64,000 nt of DNA from the NCBI GenBank assembly GCA_943787575.1, contig CALSMY010000012.1, positions 18,852 through 82,851 on the forward strand, in the 5' to 3' direction. Below, one piece after another: positions 1 through 8,562 of the stretch. A program made the translations under genes and the position numbers. This stretch comes from an uncultured Opitutales bacterium. Lineage in GTDB: Bacteria; Verrucomicrobiota; Verrucomicrobiia; Opitutales; Seribacteraceae. Under the pieces are notes generated by a model. That model saw only the letters and a list, made by a program, of their open reading frames with translations. It did no database searches and had not been told where the DNA came from. The first letter of the stretch is position 1. Each line of letters begins with the position of its first letter.

Positions 1-519
1 ATGGGGGACAGGAGTGACATCAATAATGGCGGAAACATTGAAACCTAAGCTTTGTAAGGCTCGTATTGCTGAATCTCGGCCCATACCTGGACCTTTAACC
101 TTAACTAGAACTTCCTTCATTCCGTGAGACATAGCAACTTTACCTGCATCTTGAGTTACAATTTGTGCTGCGTATGCAGTGGATTTTCTTGACCCTCTGA
201 AATTGCATTTTCCAGAGCTCGACCAAGAAATTACATTACCTTTAATGTCAGTAAAAGATACCTTGGTATTATTAAAAGTAGCCACAACATAACAAATTCC
301 AGAAGTTATGTTTTTACTACCCTTAGCTTTTCGTATCTTTACCTGTTCTATGTTAGCACCAAGCAAATCAGCAGCAGACTCTTCCTTTTTTTCGGGTTTT
401 GCTTCGCTAGGTTGATCTGAAGGGGAACTGGCACTCTCAGTAGCTGTTGAGGCTGACTTTTCGGCAGGTTCAGGAGATACCTGTTCCTCATTATTTACTT
501 TTTCTTCGTCTTCGGTCAT
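1..519 (-). CDS. rpsK: 30S ribosomal protein S11 (3' end outside window)
   Basis: S11 lines the mRNA/E-site platform of the 30S subunit. The ATG is at 519-517 and the frame is open to base 1, giving 173 codons; the last residues visible are DVTPVPH, so only a short C-terminal tail is missing. The S11 core starts near residue 60 and shows [34 protein letters not shown] and [15 protein letters not shown]. Ahead of it lies an extra segment of about 55 residues rich in Glu, Pro, Ser and Ala, which S11 of most bacteria lacks. The gene follows rpsM by 20 bases in the same direction. The identity is certain; the role of the extension is unknown. Confidence 0.96.
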   Translation of the reverse strand, partial: MTEDEEKVNNEEQVSPEPAEKSASTATESASSPSDQPSEAKPEKKEESAADLLGANIEQVKIRKAKGSKNITSGICYVVATFNNTKVSFTDIKGNVISWSSSGKCNFRGSRKSTAYAAQIVTQDAGKVAMSHGMKEVLVKVKGPGMGRDSAIRALQSLGFNVSAIIDVTPVPH

Positions 520-539
520 GAAATTTTGGGTTGTAAGGA

Positions 540-914
540 TTAGCTCTTACGAACTACACCAACGGTCTTGCGGCCACCTTTACGGGTTCTTGCATTGGTT
601 ATTGTACGCTGTCCACGAACAGGTAAACCTCTTTGGTGCCTGAGTCCGCGGTAGCTACGAATGCTCTGTAAACGCTTTAGGTTATTGGTGATTTGACGAC
701 GGAGGTCGCCTTCAACCATAACTTTATTATCGATAATATAATTGCTTATAAGACTTAGGTCTTGTTCCGATAACTCTTGAGTACGTTTATCAGGATCGAT
801 TCCTGTTTCCTCAAGAATTTTGTGTGCTCTGGTTGGTCCAATCCCGTAAACATATCGCAAAGAGTATGCAATTTTCTTACGGTTTGGGATATCTACTCCT
901 AATAATCTGGCCAT
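540..914 (-). CDS. rpsM: 30S ribosomal protein S13
   Basis: S13 sits in the head of the 30S subunit and contacts the P-site tRNA and the 50S bridge proteins. The 124-residue product has the normal length. It begins [19 protein letters not shown], carries the helix-two-turn-helix segment [18 protein letters not shown], and ends with the basic tail [19 protein letters not shown] followed by [12 protein letters not shown]. It lies between secY and rpsK. No rpmJ (L36) or infA lies beside it, although these often precede rpsM in bacteria. No Shine-Dalgarno sequence is visible; the leader is AT-rich. Confidence 0.98.
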   Translation of the reverse strand: MARLLGVDIPNRKKIAYSLRYVYGIGPTRAHKILEETGIDPDKRTQELSEQDLSLISNYIIDNKVMVEGDLRRQITNNLKRLQSIRSYRGLRHQRGLPVRGQRTITNARTRKGGRKTVGVVRKS

Positions 915-943
915 AATTTTATATTTTTAAAGATTACAAATTT

Positions 944-2500
944 CTAGACTCCCTTAAAAAAATAAGCGAGTAACCCAAATGCAAATAGTGCAATTGAAAT
1001 GATAATGAGGGGTCTCCATTGTGCTTCAAAGTCTTTGAGTTCAAGGGATTCAATACCTCTGTTCGAAGTGGCCGAACGACCGCGAATTCTTCCTTTACGA
1101 AGAAATCCATCATAATGCCTCTGTAACAAAAATGTCTCAATTTGACGCATTGTATCGAGCACTACACCAACAATAATTAACATTCCAGTACCTCCAAAAA
1201 AGGTGGCTACATTGTAGGAAACATTGGCTGTCTTGAATATGAAGTCGGGAAAAACGGCAATGATGGTTAAGAAAACTGCACCAGCTAAAGTTAGCCGAGT
1301 CATCACAAAGTCCAGGAACCTTGCAGTATGCTCACCTGGCCTTACCCCAGGAACATAGCCGCCATTCTTCTTTAAATCATCTGCAATCTGAACAGGTTTG
1401 AACATTATCGAAACCCAGAAGTAACTGAATACAAGTATTAGACCGCCATAAACCAAGTAATAAAACCATCCACGACCAGCAAATGCATTTGCCAAATCAA
1501 TTGCCCAATTTGTTTCATTGGGAGAATCAGCGATAGCTGCACCCAGGGTTCTAAGAAGCTGTGCTGGGAACATAAGAATAGCACTAGCAAAGATTACAGG
1601 CATTACTCCTGCATAATTCACTTTTAAAGGGAGAAAGGAACTTTGCCCGCCAAAGACTTTTCTTCCAACCATTCGTTTAGCGTATTGTACCGGTATTTTA
1701 CGTTGTGCCTGTGTTACAGCAATAATTCCACCTACAACTAAAAGAAACAATCCAATCATAAGTGCCGCTTTAACAATGACCATGTTGTCTTCAGCAGGCG
1801 CAAGAAAAACTAAGGAATATGCGTCTGCTAGAGCCTTGGGCAGATCAGCAAGGATACCAACTGTTATAAGCAACGAAATACCATTTCCAATACCTCTTTG
1901 AGTAATTTGCTCGCCAAGCCACATAAGGATAAGGGAACCCGTTGTAAGAAAAATGATAGAATTGATGAGAAAGAGGCTTTGAGAAGAAGCTACAACTATA
2001 TTGCCTAAAGGTTGGCCATCTAAACCAATTTCTGAAGGGTTAAAGCCCGTTATCAAACTCCCAGGGCTATCTCGTAAAGCAACAGCTAGTAGACCCCCTT
2101 GCACAAGACAGATTATTATCGTGAGATATCTTGTGTACTGGGATATTTTTTGTCTACCTGGCTCACCTTCTTGCTGCAATCTAGCAAGATGGGGGAAGAC
2201 CGCTCCCATAAGTTGCATAATGATAGATGCGCTAATGTAAGGCATGATACCTAGGGCAAAAAGGGCACCATTGAGGAGTGCACCACCCGTAAACATATTG
2301 TAGAAACCTAATATATCATTTCCGCCGGTATCACTACGAGTTTGCTCCCTAAGTTCGAAAAACTCTTTTATCGGAGAAGGATCAACTCCTGGTAAAGGAA
2401 TATTTGCTCCGACTCTTGCGATAAACAACAAAGCCAAGGTGAAGAAAATCTTCTGCCTGAGCTCAGGTATTTTTAAAGAGTTGGTGAAAGCAGAGAGCAT
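944..2500 (-). CDS. secY: Protein translocase subunit SecY
   Basis: SecY is the channel subunit of the SecYEG translocon in the inner membrane. The 518-residue product has about ten hydrophobic membrane segments. Family signatures are IPLPGVD near residue 35, GIMPYISASIIMQL near residue 85, the pore region around GERITQRGIGNGISLL (here GEQITQRGIGNG), and the cytoplasmic loop PVQYAKRMVGRK. It is longer than the roughly 440 residues usual in Proteobacteria because of larger loops, for example the one rich in DSPNETNWAIDLANAFAGRG. It follows rplO by 7 bases, as in the spc operon. The partner secE lies in the same transcription block at 25384-25590. Confidence 0.97.
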   Translation of the reverse strand: MLSAFTNSLKIPELRQKIFFTLALLFIARVGANIPLPGVDPSPIKEFFELREQTRSDTGGNDILGFYNMFTGGALLNGALFALGIMPYISASIIMQLMGAVFPHLARLQQEGEPGRQKISQYTRYLTIIICLVQGGLLAVALRDSPGSLITGFNPSEIGLDGQPLGNIVVASSQSLFLINSIIFLTTGSLILMWLGEQITQRGIGNGISLLITVGILADLPKALADAYSLVFLAPAEDNMVIVKAALMIGLFLLVVGGIIAVTQAQRKIPVQYAKRMVGRKVFGGQSSFLPLKVNYAGVMPVIFASAILMFPAQLLRTLGAAIADSPNETNWAIDLANAFAGRGWFYYLVYGGLILVFSYFWVSIMFKPVQIADDLKKNGGYVPGVRPGEHTARFLDFVMTRLTLAGAVFLTIIAVFPDFIFKTANVSYNVATFFGGTGMLIIVGVVLDTMRQIETFLLQRHYDGFLRKGRIRGRSATSNRGIESLELKDFEAQWRPLIIISIALFAFGLLAYFFKGV

Positions 2501-2507
2501 CTGAAAA

Positions 2508-2942
2508 TTAGGCTAGGGTCACACTGCCACCAGCAGCTTCAATTTTCTTGGCAGCTGAAGCGGAGGCAAAATTTACTTCTACCTGTATAGCTTTTGAAAT
2601 ATCTCCAGATCCGAGAATTTTTACAAACTTAGCATTTGAACGAATTAAACCTGCAGCTTTGAGAGTTTCAAGGTTCACCTTGTCCGAGTTTAGATCATTA
2701 AGTTTACTAAGGTTTACAACAGCTATATCGGTTTGAAAACGAGCTCGATTGAATCCTCTTTGAGGAAGTTTTCTGTACAAAGGCATTTGCCCTCCCTCAA
2801 AACCTGCACGAAGGGAGTACCCAGATCGAGCACCTGCACCTTTATGACCACGGCAACAAGTTTTCCCGTGTCCATTACCTTCACCTCTGCCCAATCTTCT
2901 TTTAGTGCGATTTGCACCAGATGGTAAGTTATGTTCTTTCAT
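2508..2942 (-). CDS. rplO: 50S ribosomal protein L15
   Basis: L15 binds 23S rRNA late in 50S assembly. The product has 144 residues, as usual. It has the glycine- and arginine-rich N terminus (RTKRRLGRGEGNGHGKTCCRGHKG), the segment FEGGQMPLYRKLPQRGF, and the C-terminal SAAKKIEAAGG motif. It directly follows rpsE. L30 (rpmD), which sits between rpsE and rplO in many bacteria, is absent here: only 20 bases separate the two genes. Confidence 0.97.
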   Translation of the reverse strand: MKEHNLPSGANRTKRRLGRGEGNGHGKTCCRGHKGAGARSGYSLRAGFEGGQMPLYRKLPQRGFNRARFQTDIAVVNLSKLNDLNSDKVNLETLKAAGLIRSNAKFVKILGSGDISKAIQVEVNFASASAAKKIEAAGGSVTLA

Positions 2943-2962
2943 AAAAATTTAAACAGAAGAGA

Positions 2963-3535
2963 TTATGAACTGGCTGGTAGGACAGGGGCTTCTACTTCAC
3001 TTGTAAATGAAGGACCTTTGACTGTTTCGCCTCTGATTAACGAAATTTCTTCAGCAGTCCGTAAATCGCGTAAACCCTTCATGGTAGCCGCAACAACAGA
3101 CAAGGGGTTGTTCGAACCGAGTGACTTAGATAAAATGTTCTTAACGCCTGCAGCCTCTAGGACAGCACGGACTCCTCCGCCTGCAATGATACCTGTTCCT
3201 TTTCTCGCAGGCTTTAAGAGAACCTTACCTCCATCGAAGTTAGAAAGTATAGAGTGAGGTATTGTCTCACCTGCAAGCGAAACTGGTAACATTGACTTTT
3301 TGGCTTGTTCAGTTCCTTTGCGAATCGCATCTGGAACCATTTGGGCTTTTCCATAACCGTAACCGACATTACCTTTTTGGTCACCGACTACAACCAAGGC
3401 CGCAAAACTAAACCTGCGTCCACCCTTTACAACTTTTGCACAACGATTTACGTGCACTACTTTTTCAAAAAGTTCATCCTCCTCCGGAATAACTTTTTCC
3501 GGGGACTTACGAGATTTATTTCTTTTATCAGCCAT
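2963..3535 (-). CDS. rpsE: 30S ribosomal protein S5
   Basis: S5 stabilises the decoding centre and helps translational fidelity. The 190-residue protein has the S5 double-stranded-RNA-binding domain at about residues 24-90 ([28 protein letters not shown]) and the C-terminal alpha/beta domain ([34 protein letters not shown]). It starts with a lysine-rich stretch and ends with a tail of about 20 residues ([10 protein letters not shown]). It lies between rplR and rplO in the spc order. Confidence 0.98.
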   Translation of the reverse strand: MADKRNKSRKSPEKVIPEEDELFEKVVHVNRCAKVVKGGRRFSFAALVVVGDQKGNVGYGYGKAQMVPDAIRKGTEQAKKSMLPVSLAGETIPHSILSNFDGGKVLLKPARKGTGIIAGGGVRAVLEAAGVKNILSKSLGSNNPLSVVAATMKGLRDLRTAEEISLIRGETVKGPSFTSEVEAPVLPASS

Positions 3536-3540
3536 TACAA

Positions 3541-3897
3541 TTAAAACTCCAATCCTGCTTTACGAACCGTATCAGCGAAAACTTTTACACAACCATGGTA
3601 TTTTCTTCCGGAACGGTCAAAAACAAGGCTTTTATAACCAGCTTCCTTAAGGCGTTTACCAATGACAGCACCAACCTTTTCGGATCCAGATAAATTGGGT
3701 AAACAACTTTTCAGATCTTTTTCATTAGTTGATACGGCTAACAAAGTATTCGAGGATTCATCATCAATGCATTGAGCATGGATATTTTTATTGGTGAATC
3801 GAACGGTTAATCGTGGACGACTTTGGGTACCAACAATTTTCTTGCGAATTCGCCATCTTCTTTTCTGCAAAAGCTCTCTTTTTTTTCCTAAATTCAT
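3541..3897 (-). CDS. rplR: 50S ribosomal protein L18
   Basis: L18 binds 5S rRNA and joins it to the central protuberance with L5. The 118-residue product has the basic N terminus ([19 protein letters not shown]), the core [16 protein letters not shown], and the C-terminal family signature [20 protein letters not shown] followed by KAGLEF. It is 5 bases upstream of rpsE and 10 bases downstream of rplF. Confidence 0.97.
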   Translation of the reverse strand: MNLGKKRELLQKRRWRIRKKIVGTQSRPRLTVRFTNKNIHAQCIDDESSNTLLAVSTNEKDLKSCLPNLSGSEKVGAVIGKRLKEAGYKSLVFDRSGRKYHGCVKVFADTVRKAGLEF

Positions 3898-3907
3898 AAT
3901 ATATTAA

Positions 3908-4444
3908 TTAAGCTGATTTCTTACCTTCTTTGCGACGGACATAATCCCCAACAATACGTACGCCTTTTCCCTTGTAAGGCTCGACAGGGTAGTAGTTTTT
4001 AATTTCCGCAGCTAATTGACCTACCTTTTGTTTATCGGGACCTTCCACATGTATCTTAACATTATCAGCTACAGTAACACTAACCCCTTCGGGAATTGGA
4101 TGATTAATGGGGTGAGAGTAACCAAGTTCTAGGCCTACCTCAGTACCCTTAACCGCAGCACGAAAACCAACACCTTCGATTAATAAATCCTTACTGTAAG
4201 GTGTAACTACACCTATGACCATATTGGCTATTAGTGAACGCATTGTTCCTTGGATAGCACGAGTTCCTCTGTTTTGGTCCTTAGGTTTAACAATGATTTC
4301 CTGTTCGGAGATATCCAAACTTATTGACTCGATGAGATCCTGCTCTAATTCTCCCTTGGGCCCTTTAACTTTAACAACATTGTTATCCGTAGTAACACTA
4401 ACTCCTGATGGAATTGGTATTGGTAAATTTCCTATTCTGCTCAT
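3908..4444 (-). CDS. rplF: 50S ribosomal protein L6
   Basis: L6 lies near the sarcin-ricin loop and the factor-binding site. I start it at the ATG at 4444-4442 (MSRIGNLPIPIPSGV), giving 178 residues. The frame is open 38 codons further up, but that stretch overlaps rpsH and is not L6-like. A Shine-Dalgarno-type AGGAG lies 7 bases before the chosen start, which is unusual among its SD-poor neighbours. The two L6 domains are visible, with the signature PEPYKGKGVRI-like (VEPYKGKGVRIVGDYVRRKEGK) at the C terminus. Confidence 0.97.
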   Translation of the reverse strand: MSRIGNLPIPIPSGVSVTTDNNVVKVKGPKGELEQDLIESISLDISEQEIIVKPKDQNRGTRAIQGTMRSLIANMVIGVVTPYSKDLLIEGVGFRAAVKGTEVGLELGYSHPINHPIPEGVSVTVADNVKIHVEGPDKQKVGQLAAEIKNYYPVEPYKGKGVRIVGDYVRRKEGKKSA

Positions 4445-4454
4445 ATTAAATCTC

Positions 4455-4853
4455 CTACCAAACGCTGCAAAGTAACTCGCCGCCAAGTTTCTCTTTCCGA
4501 GCAGTACGATTATCAATAATTCCTTGTGGTGTACTAATAATGGAAATTCCAAGGCCACCCAAAACGCTAGGAATTTCCCTGTAGCCGCAATACGACCTTC
4601 GACCGGGCGTACTGATTCGTTTAATGCCTTTTATTGCATGTTTACCTGAAACATATTTTAACTTGATCTCGATTGACTTGAAACCCTTTTCATTTGCGGA
4701 TTCACTGCAATCAGTAACAAATCCTCGATCCTTGAGAACCTTGGCCAATCCAGCTCTAAGATTAGAATGCGGATAAGAGCAACTTGACTTTCCTGCCGAA
4801 CCAGCATTTCGAATTACTGTAATAAAATCTCCTATGGTATCGTGAACAGACAT
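4455..4853 (-). CDS. rpsH: 30S ribosomal protein S8
   Basis: S8 is a primary 16S rRNA binder needed for central-domain assembly, and in E. coli it represses the spc operon. The start chosen is the ATG at 4853 (MSVHDTIGDFITVIRNA), giving 132 residues; an upstream in-frame ATG would overlap rpsN. The C-terminal family signature is GLGISIISTPQGIIDNRTAR followed by KEKLGGELLCSVW. The gene is in its normal place between rpsN and rplF. Confidence 0.97.
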   Translation of the reverse strand: MSVHDTIGDFITVIRNAGSAGKSSCSYPHSNLRAGLAKVLKDRGFVTDCSESANEKGFKSIEIKLKYVSGKHAIKGIKRISTPGRRSYCGYREIPSVLGGLGISIISTPQGIIDNRTARKEKLGGELLCSVW

Positions 4854-4873
4854 AATATATAAATAATTTGGGG

Positions 4874-5179
4874 TTACCAAGAAGCTTTAATCACACCAGG
4901 CACCTTGCCTTGAAGAGCAAGTTCGCGAAAGGATATACGAGATAATCCAAATTTGCGTAATACAGCTCGAGGTCTACCGGTAAGGGAACAGCGATTGACC
5001 AAACGTACGGGAGACGAGTTTTTGGGAAGTTTAGTTAACTTAGCCTGAGCAGTGTAAAAATCTTCTTCACTCGTATTGGGGTCGGATAAAACCTTTTTCA
5101 AAGCCTCACGTTTTGCAGAATAGCGAGCGACCATCTTAGCTCGCTTCACATTTCTTTGTATTGCTGATTTCTTAGCCAT
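4874..5179 (-). CDS. rpsN: 30S ribosomal protein S14 (zinc-free type)
   Basis: S14 is a late-assembling protein of the 30S head. The 101-residue product is the long form without the four-cysteine zinc ribbon: the CxxC pairs are absent. The C-terminal signature reads [19 protein letters not shown] followed by [18 protein letters not shown]. It follows rplE by 18 bases. A long, zinc-independent S14 does not depend on zinc supply. Confidence 0.97.
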   Translation of the reverse strand: MAKKSAIQRNVKRAKMVARYSAKREALKKVLSDPNTSEEDFYTAQAKLTKLPKNSSPVRLVNRCSLTGRPRAVLRKFGLSRISFRELALQGKVPGVIKASW

Positions 5180-5197
5180 AGTAGTAAAATTTGTAGT

Positions 5198-5767
5198 TTA
5201 AGCAGCTTTTTCTGTGGTTTGAGGTGCCTGTTTGCGAAAAGGCATGCCGAGAAGTTGAAGCAGTTCCATTCCTTCTTCATCGTTTTTTGCAGTCGTTGTA
5301 ATGCAAATATCTAAGCCTACATTGACTCGTTGTCTCTCAACATTAATTTCAGGAAAGATACTGTGATCAGTAACGCCAAGAGAATAATTTCCATTGCCGT
5401 CTAGTTTTGCACGAACTCCACGGAAATCGCGAATGTTTGGTAAAGAAATGGCAATAAGGCGATAAAGGAATTCCCACATTTGATTGCCTCTTAAGGTTAC
5501 CTTGACCCCGACTGGCATTCCTTGGCGCAACTTAAAGTTAGATACACTAATTTTAGCCTTAACAACAACCGGAGCCTGACCGGAAATATTCGCAATGTCA
5601 TTCTTAAGGTCTTTAACTCCGTTTTTATCCATTTCAGCACCAAAAGAAGAATTGAGTACAATCTTTTCAATTTTGGGTACTTGGTGCACATTTACAAAGC
5701 CCAACTTTTTCATTAAAGCGGGAACGACAGTTTTAGTGTAAACTTCTTTTAGTTCTGGAGTATTCAT
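5198..5767 (-). CDS. rplE: 50S ribosomal protein L5
   Basis: L5 binds 5S rRNA and forms an intersubunit bridge at the central protuberance. The 189-residue protein begins MNTPELKEVYTKTVVPALMKK. It carries the L5 signature KIEKIVLNSSFG and LRQGMPVGVKVTLRG, then RDFRGVRAKLDGNGNYSLGV and the typical aromatic loop. A short tail after MPFRK is rich in Thr and Ala. It lies between rplX and rpsN. Confidence 0.97.
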   Translation of the reverse strand: MNTPELKEVYTKTVVPALMKKLGFVNVHQVPKIEKIVLNSSFGAEMDKNGVKDLKNDIANISGQAPVVVKAKISVSNFKLRQGMPVGVKVTLRGNQMWEFLYRLIAISLPNIRDFRGVRAKLDGNGNYSLGVTDHSIFPEINVERQRVNVGLDICITTTAKNDEEGMELLQLLGMPFRKQAPQTTEKAA

Positions 5768-5784
5768 GACTGCTTAAAAATAGA

Positions 5785-6009
5785 TCAGCTTGCCTTTTTG
5801 ACATTTGATAAATGGATGGATGCCTCTCTCTCGACAATCGAACCTTGAGGGTTGTCTTGAGTTTTTCTTTCGTGCTTTTTCACGAGGTTTACTCCCTCAA
5901 CTAAAACACGATTTTTTTCACGCAGGACTTCAAGAATTTTTCCTTTGCTGCCTTTGTGGTCGCCAGCAATTACGACGACTTCGTTACCTTTTTTTAATTT
6001 GTTAGCCAT
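5785..6009 (-). CDS. rplX: 50S ribosomal protein L24
   Basis: L24 is an assembly initiator protein at the exit-tunnel side of the 50S subunit. The product is short (74 residues; E. coli has 104) but complete. It has the KOW motif ([20 protein letters not shown]) and the conserved [21 protein letters not shown]. It starts 2 bases after the rplN stop codon. Confidence 0.96.
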   Translation of the reverse strand: MANKLKKGNEVVVIAGDHKGSKGKILEVLREKNRVLVEGVNLVKKHERKTQDNPQGSIVEREASIHLSNVKKAS

Positions 6010-6011
6010 TT

Positions 6012-6374
6012 TTAAAGTACCTCGGGGGCAAGAGATATGATTTTCATAAACTTCTGACGTAATTCTCTCGCTACAGGGCCAAATATACGAGTTCCCTTGG
6101 GAGATCCGTCGTTGTTAACAATAACACATGCGTTTTCGTCAAAACGTAGGTAACTTCCATCGCGTCGCCTCATGGGAGATTTCGTTCGAACAACAACAGC
6201 TCGTACGACACTACCTTTTTTAACCGAAGCATCCACAGAACTCTCTTTAACATGACAAACGATTATGTCACCCACACCCGCTGTATTCTTAAGTTGACCA
6301 AGGCGGCGAATCATACGGACTTGCTTGGCACCGGTATTGTCGGCCACTTGTAATCTGCTAAGTAATTGAATCAT
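6012..6374 (-). CDS. rplN: 50S ribosomal protein L14
   Basis: L14 forms intersubunit bridges and lies near the factor-binding side. The 120-residue product has the usual length and sequence: [35 protein letters not shown], and [19 protein letters not shown] followed by ISLAPEVL. It follows rpsQ by 9 bases. Confidence 0.98.
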   Translation of the reverse strand: MIQLLSRLQVADNTGAKQVRMIRRLGQLKNTAGVGDIIVCHVKESSVDASVKKGSVVRAVVVRTKSPMRRRDGSYLRFDENACVIVNNDGSPKGTRIFGPVARELRQKFMKIISLAPEVL

Positions 6375-6383
6375 GGTGATGCC

Positions 6384-6656
6384 TTAAATAGTGGGTGCTT
6401 TTTCAATCAATTCCAATACACGCCAACGTTTGAGTTTGCTCAAAGGACGGGAAGAAACAATTCGTACCTTGTCACCCACATTGGAAAGATTCTCTTCATC
6501 ATGAGCATGAACGGTTGTTTTGCGCCGAATTTCTTTTTTGTACAAGGGGTGGGGGGTTTTGTACTCATAAACCACCTTGATGGACTTATCACCCGTCTTC
6601 GAACGAACAATTCCGATTAATTGTTTTCGATCGTTTCTATTTGTATTTTCAGTCAT
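6384..6656 (-). CDS. rpsQ: 30S ribosomal protein S17
   Basis: S17 is a primary 16S rRNA binder of the OB-fold class. It has 90 residues with the core QLIGIVRSKTGDKSIKVVYE, then HPLYKKEIRRKTTVHAHDE and the GDKVRIVSSRPLSKLKRW signature. A polar N-terminal stretch of about 11 residues precedes the core. It is downstream of rpmC by 9 bases. Confidence 0.97.
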   Translation of the reverse strand: MTENTNRNDRKQLIGIVRSKTGDKSIKVVYEYKTPHPLYKKEIRRKTTVHAHDEENLSNVGDKVRIVSSRPLSKLKRWRVLELIEKAPTI

Positions 6657-6665
6657 TTAAAATCT

Positions 6666-6863
6666 TTAAGTTGTTTGATTTTTTGCAACTTGGAGTTGGG
6701 TTAACAAACGGGCACGATCTCTTCTAATGGATTTAATCATGTGAGGTTTCTCTACCTGTCCAGTTTGTTTCCGAACTTGAAGTTGGAGAAGCTCCTCACC
6801 AAGTTCCCTAAGTTTCTTTTCAATTTCCTGTGAGGAAAGATCTATAATTTCAGACATTTTCAT
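6666..6863 (-). CDS. rpmC: 50S ribosomal protein L29
   Basis: L29 is a small helical protein at the tunnel exit, where trigger factor and SRP dock. I start it at the ATG at 6863, giving 65 residues (MKMSEIIDLSSQEIEKKL); the next ATG at 6857 (MSEIIDL) is equally possible. The upstream extension of the frame overlaps rplP and is not L29-like. The family helix pair is visible (LRELGEELLQLQVRKQTGQ and RRDRARLLTQLQ). Confidence 0.95.
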   Translation of the reverse strand: MKMSEIIDLSSQEIEKKLRELGEELLQLQVRKQTGQVEKPHMIKSIRRDRARLLTQLQVAKNQTT

Positions 6864-6871
6864 TACTAAAT

Positions 6872-7294
6872 CTAGTAGGAACGTGCACGAGTTACTAATC
6901 GGCACCGGAAGGGGAGTTTAGCGTCTGCTAATCCCAACGCTTCTCGGGCTAAAGTAAGAGAACAGCCTGCAATTTCAAATAGCACATGACCAGGTTTGAT
7001 AACAGCAACCCAATGATCAACTGGACCCTTTCCTTTACCTTGACGTGTTTCTGCAGGTTTTTTCGTAACAGGTTTGTGAGGAAACACCCTGATCCAAACT
7101 TTACCTTTACGCTTTAGGTGACGATTAATGGTCACACGAGCAGCTTCAATTTGGTTTGATGTCATTCTTCCACGTGAAAGCGATTGGATTCCGAATTCGC
7201 CAAAAGCAACTGTGTTGCCTCTAGATGCAGAACCACGAATTCTGCCTCTGTGGACTTTCCTGTATTTAGTACGTGATGGTAAGAGTTTAGGCAT
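6872..7294 (-). CDS. rplP: 50S ribosomal protein L16
   Basis: L16 binds near the A-site tRNA elbow and the peptidyl transferase region. The 140-residue protein has normal length with MLLPKRTKYRK-like N terminus ([18 protein letters not shown]), [20 protein letters not shown], and RMGKGKG-like [20 protein letters not shown]. It lies between rpsC (12 bases upstream) and rpmC. Confidence 0.97.
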   Translation of the reverse strand: MPKLLPSRTKYRKVHRGRIRGSASRGNTVAFGEFGIQSLSRGRMTSNQIEAARVTINRHLKRKGKVWIRVFPHKPVTKKPAETRQGKGKGPVDHWVAVIKPGHVLFEIAGCSLTLAREALGLADAKLPFRCRLVTRARSY

Positions 7295-7306
7295 AAGACA
7301 ATTGGT

Positions 7307-7942
7307 TTAGAAAATTTTATCTTCGTCCTTAAGGCATATCCAGCATTTGATACCAATAATACCATATACTGTATTTGCTTCGACTAATCCGTAATCAATA
7401 TTCTCGCGTAAAGTGTGTAAAGGTACTCGACCTTCACGCTGTTGTTCGGTTCTAGCAATATCAGCACCAGCTAAGCGACCTGCACATTGGATTCTTATTC
7501 CCTCTGCACCCATTGACATAGTCGTTTGAACGGCTTTTTTCATGGCTCTACGGAAAGCAATTCTGCGCTCAAGTTGGAGAGCGACACTCTCTGCAACTAA
7601 AGAAGCTACCAAGTCGGGTTTCTTAATTTCTTGAATTTCTAAGCGTACTTCTTTCCCTACTGTTCGGTTTAAGGAATCCCTAAGGGAATCTAGCTCTTGG
7701 CCTTTCCTGCCGATCACAATTCCAGGACGAGCAGACCAAATAGTAACCCGAGTCCGGGTAGATGCTCTTTCGATTACAATACGAGGAACAGAAGCATAGC
7801 GAAGTTTCTTTTCTAAAAAACCGCGAATGGCATTATCTTCTTTCATAAAAGAAGAATACTCGAACTTATTGGCGTACCAACGAGCACTCCAATTTCTACG
7901 AACGCTTAATCTAAAGCCGATAGGATTTACTTTTTGTCCCAT
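7307..7942 (-). CDS. rpsC: 30S ribosomal protein S3
   Basis: S3 lines the mRNA entry channel and has helicase activity with S4 and S5. The 211-residue product has MGQKVNPIGFRLSVRRNW at the N terminus, the KH domain with VIGRKGQELDSLRD near residue 75, and the C-terminal half with GAEGIRIQCAGRLAGADIAR. It is shorter at the C terminus than the 233 residues of E. coli S3 and ends soon after IIGIKCWI. It starts 3 bases after the rplV stop. Confidence 0.98.
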   Translation of the reverse strand: MGQKVNPIGFRLSVRRNWSARWYANKFEYSSFMKEDNAIRGFLEKKLRYASVPRIVIERASTRTRVTIWSARPGIVIGRKGQELDSLRDSLNRTVGKEVRLEIQEIKKPDLVASLVAESVALQLERRIAFRRAMKKAVQTTMSMGAEGIRIQCAGRLAGADIARTEQQREGRVPLHTLRENIDYGLVEANTVYGIIGIKCWICLKDEDKIF

Positions 7943-7945
7943 ATC

Positions 7946-8284
7946 TTAAATTTTCTCGTCAGTTAAAGTTATACGCAAATGACTCATGCGTTTTTTATAT
8001 GGATGAGCAGAACCTCTTGCACACGGGCGGAAACGCTTTAAAGCTGGCCCTTCCTCAACTATGGCTTCGCTAATAAAAAGATCGTCCGCGTTTAAGTTGG
8101 CGTTGTTTTCTGCATTGGCCATAGCGGACTTCAAGGTTTTATCGAGCATGCGGGCAGCTTTACGAGGAATGTATTTCAAAAGAGACAATCCTTCAGTTGC
8201 TTTTCGACCGGGTAAAACTCTGGCCACTTCACGGGCTTTCTTGGGGGAAATCCTCATGTATTTGGAGTATGATTTTATTTCCAT
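7946..8284 (-). CDS. rplV: 50S ribosomal protein L22
   Basis: L22 reaches into the exit tunnel, where its hairpin contacts the nascent chain. The 112-residue protein has YMRISPKKAREVARVLPGRK and ANAENNANLNADDLFI. The hairpin GPALKRFRPCARGSAHPYKK is intact, followed by a MSHLRITLTD strand. It starts 2 bases after the rpsS stop codon. Confidence 0.97.
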   Translation of the reverse strand: MEIKSYSKYMRISPKKAREVARVLPGRKATEGLSLLKYIPRKAARMLDKTLKSAMANAENNANLNADDLFISEAIVEEGPALKRFRPCARGSAHPYKKRMSHLRITLTDEKI

Positions 8285-8286
8285 AT

Positions 8287-8556
8287 CTACTTTTGTGTAT
8301 GAGGATTATGAGACTTAAAAGTACGCGTGGCGGAAAACTCTCCCAACTTGTGACCGACCATGTTTTCAGAAACATAAACTGGTAAAAAATTCTTACCATT
8401 ATGAACAGTGAAATTAAGCCCTACAAAGTCTGGAGTAATTGTGGAACGGCGAGACCATGTCTTAATCGGTTTGCGATCTCCACTATCTTGGGCTTTTTGA
8501 ACCTTCTTAATAAGATGAGGATCAACGAAGAAACCTTTTTTAATAGATCTTGTCAT
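8287..8556 (-). CDS. rpsS: 30S ribosomal protein S19
   Basis: S19 binds 16S rRNA in the head with S13. The 89-residue product is of standard length and shows [38 protein letters not shown] and [18 protein letters not shown]. It lies 6 bases after rplB and before rplV, as in the S10 operon. Confidence 0.98.
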   Translation of the reverse strand: MTRSIKKGFFVDPHLIKKVQKAQDSGDRKPIKTWSRRSTITPDFVGLNFTVHNGKNFLPVYVSENMVGHKLGEFSATRTFKSHNPHTQK

Positions 8557-8562
8557 AATAAA

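Noticed and set aside
934..1140. Short frame opposite the secY 3' end and similar antisense frames throughout
   Set aside because: It overlaps a strongly conserved gene and has no start signal or family features. The others of this kind are also shadows of real genes.
4445..4558. 38-codon upstream extension of rplF
   Set aside because: It overlaps rpsH, does not resemble L6, and a Shine-Dalgarno motif marks the ATG at 4444.
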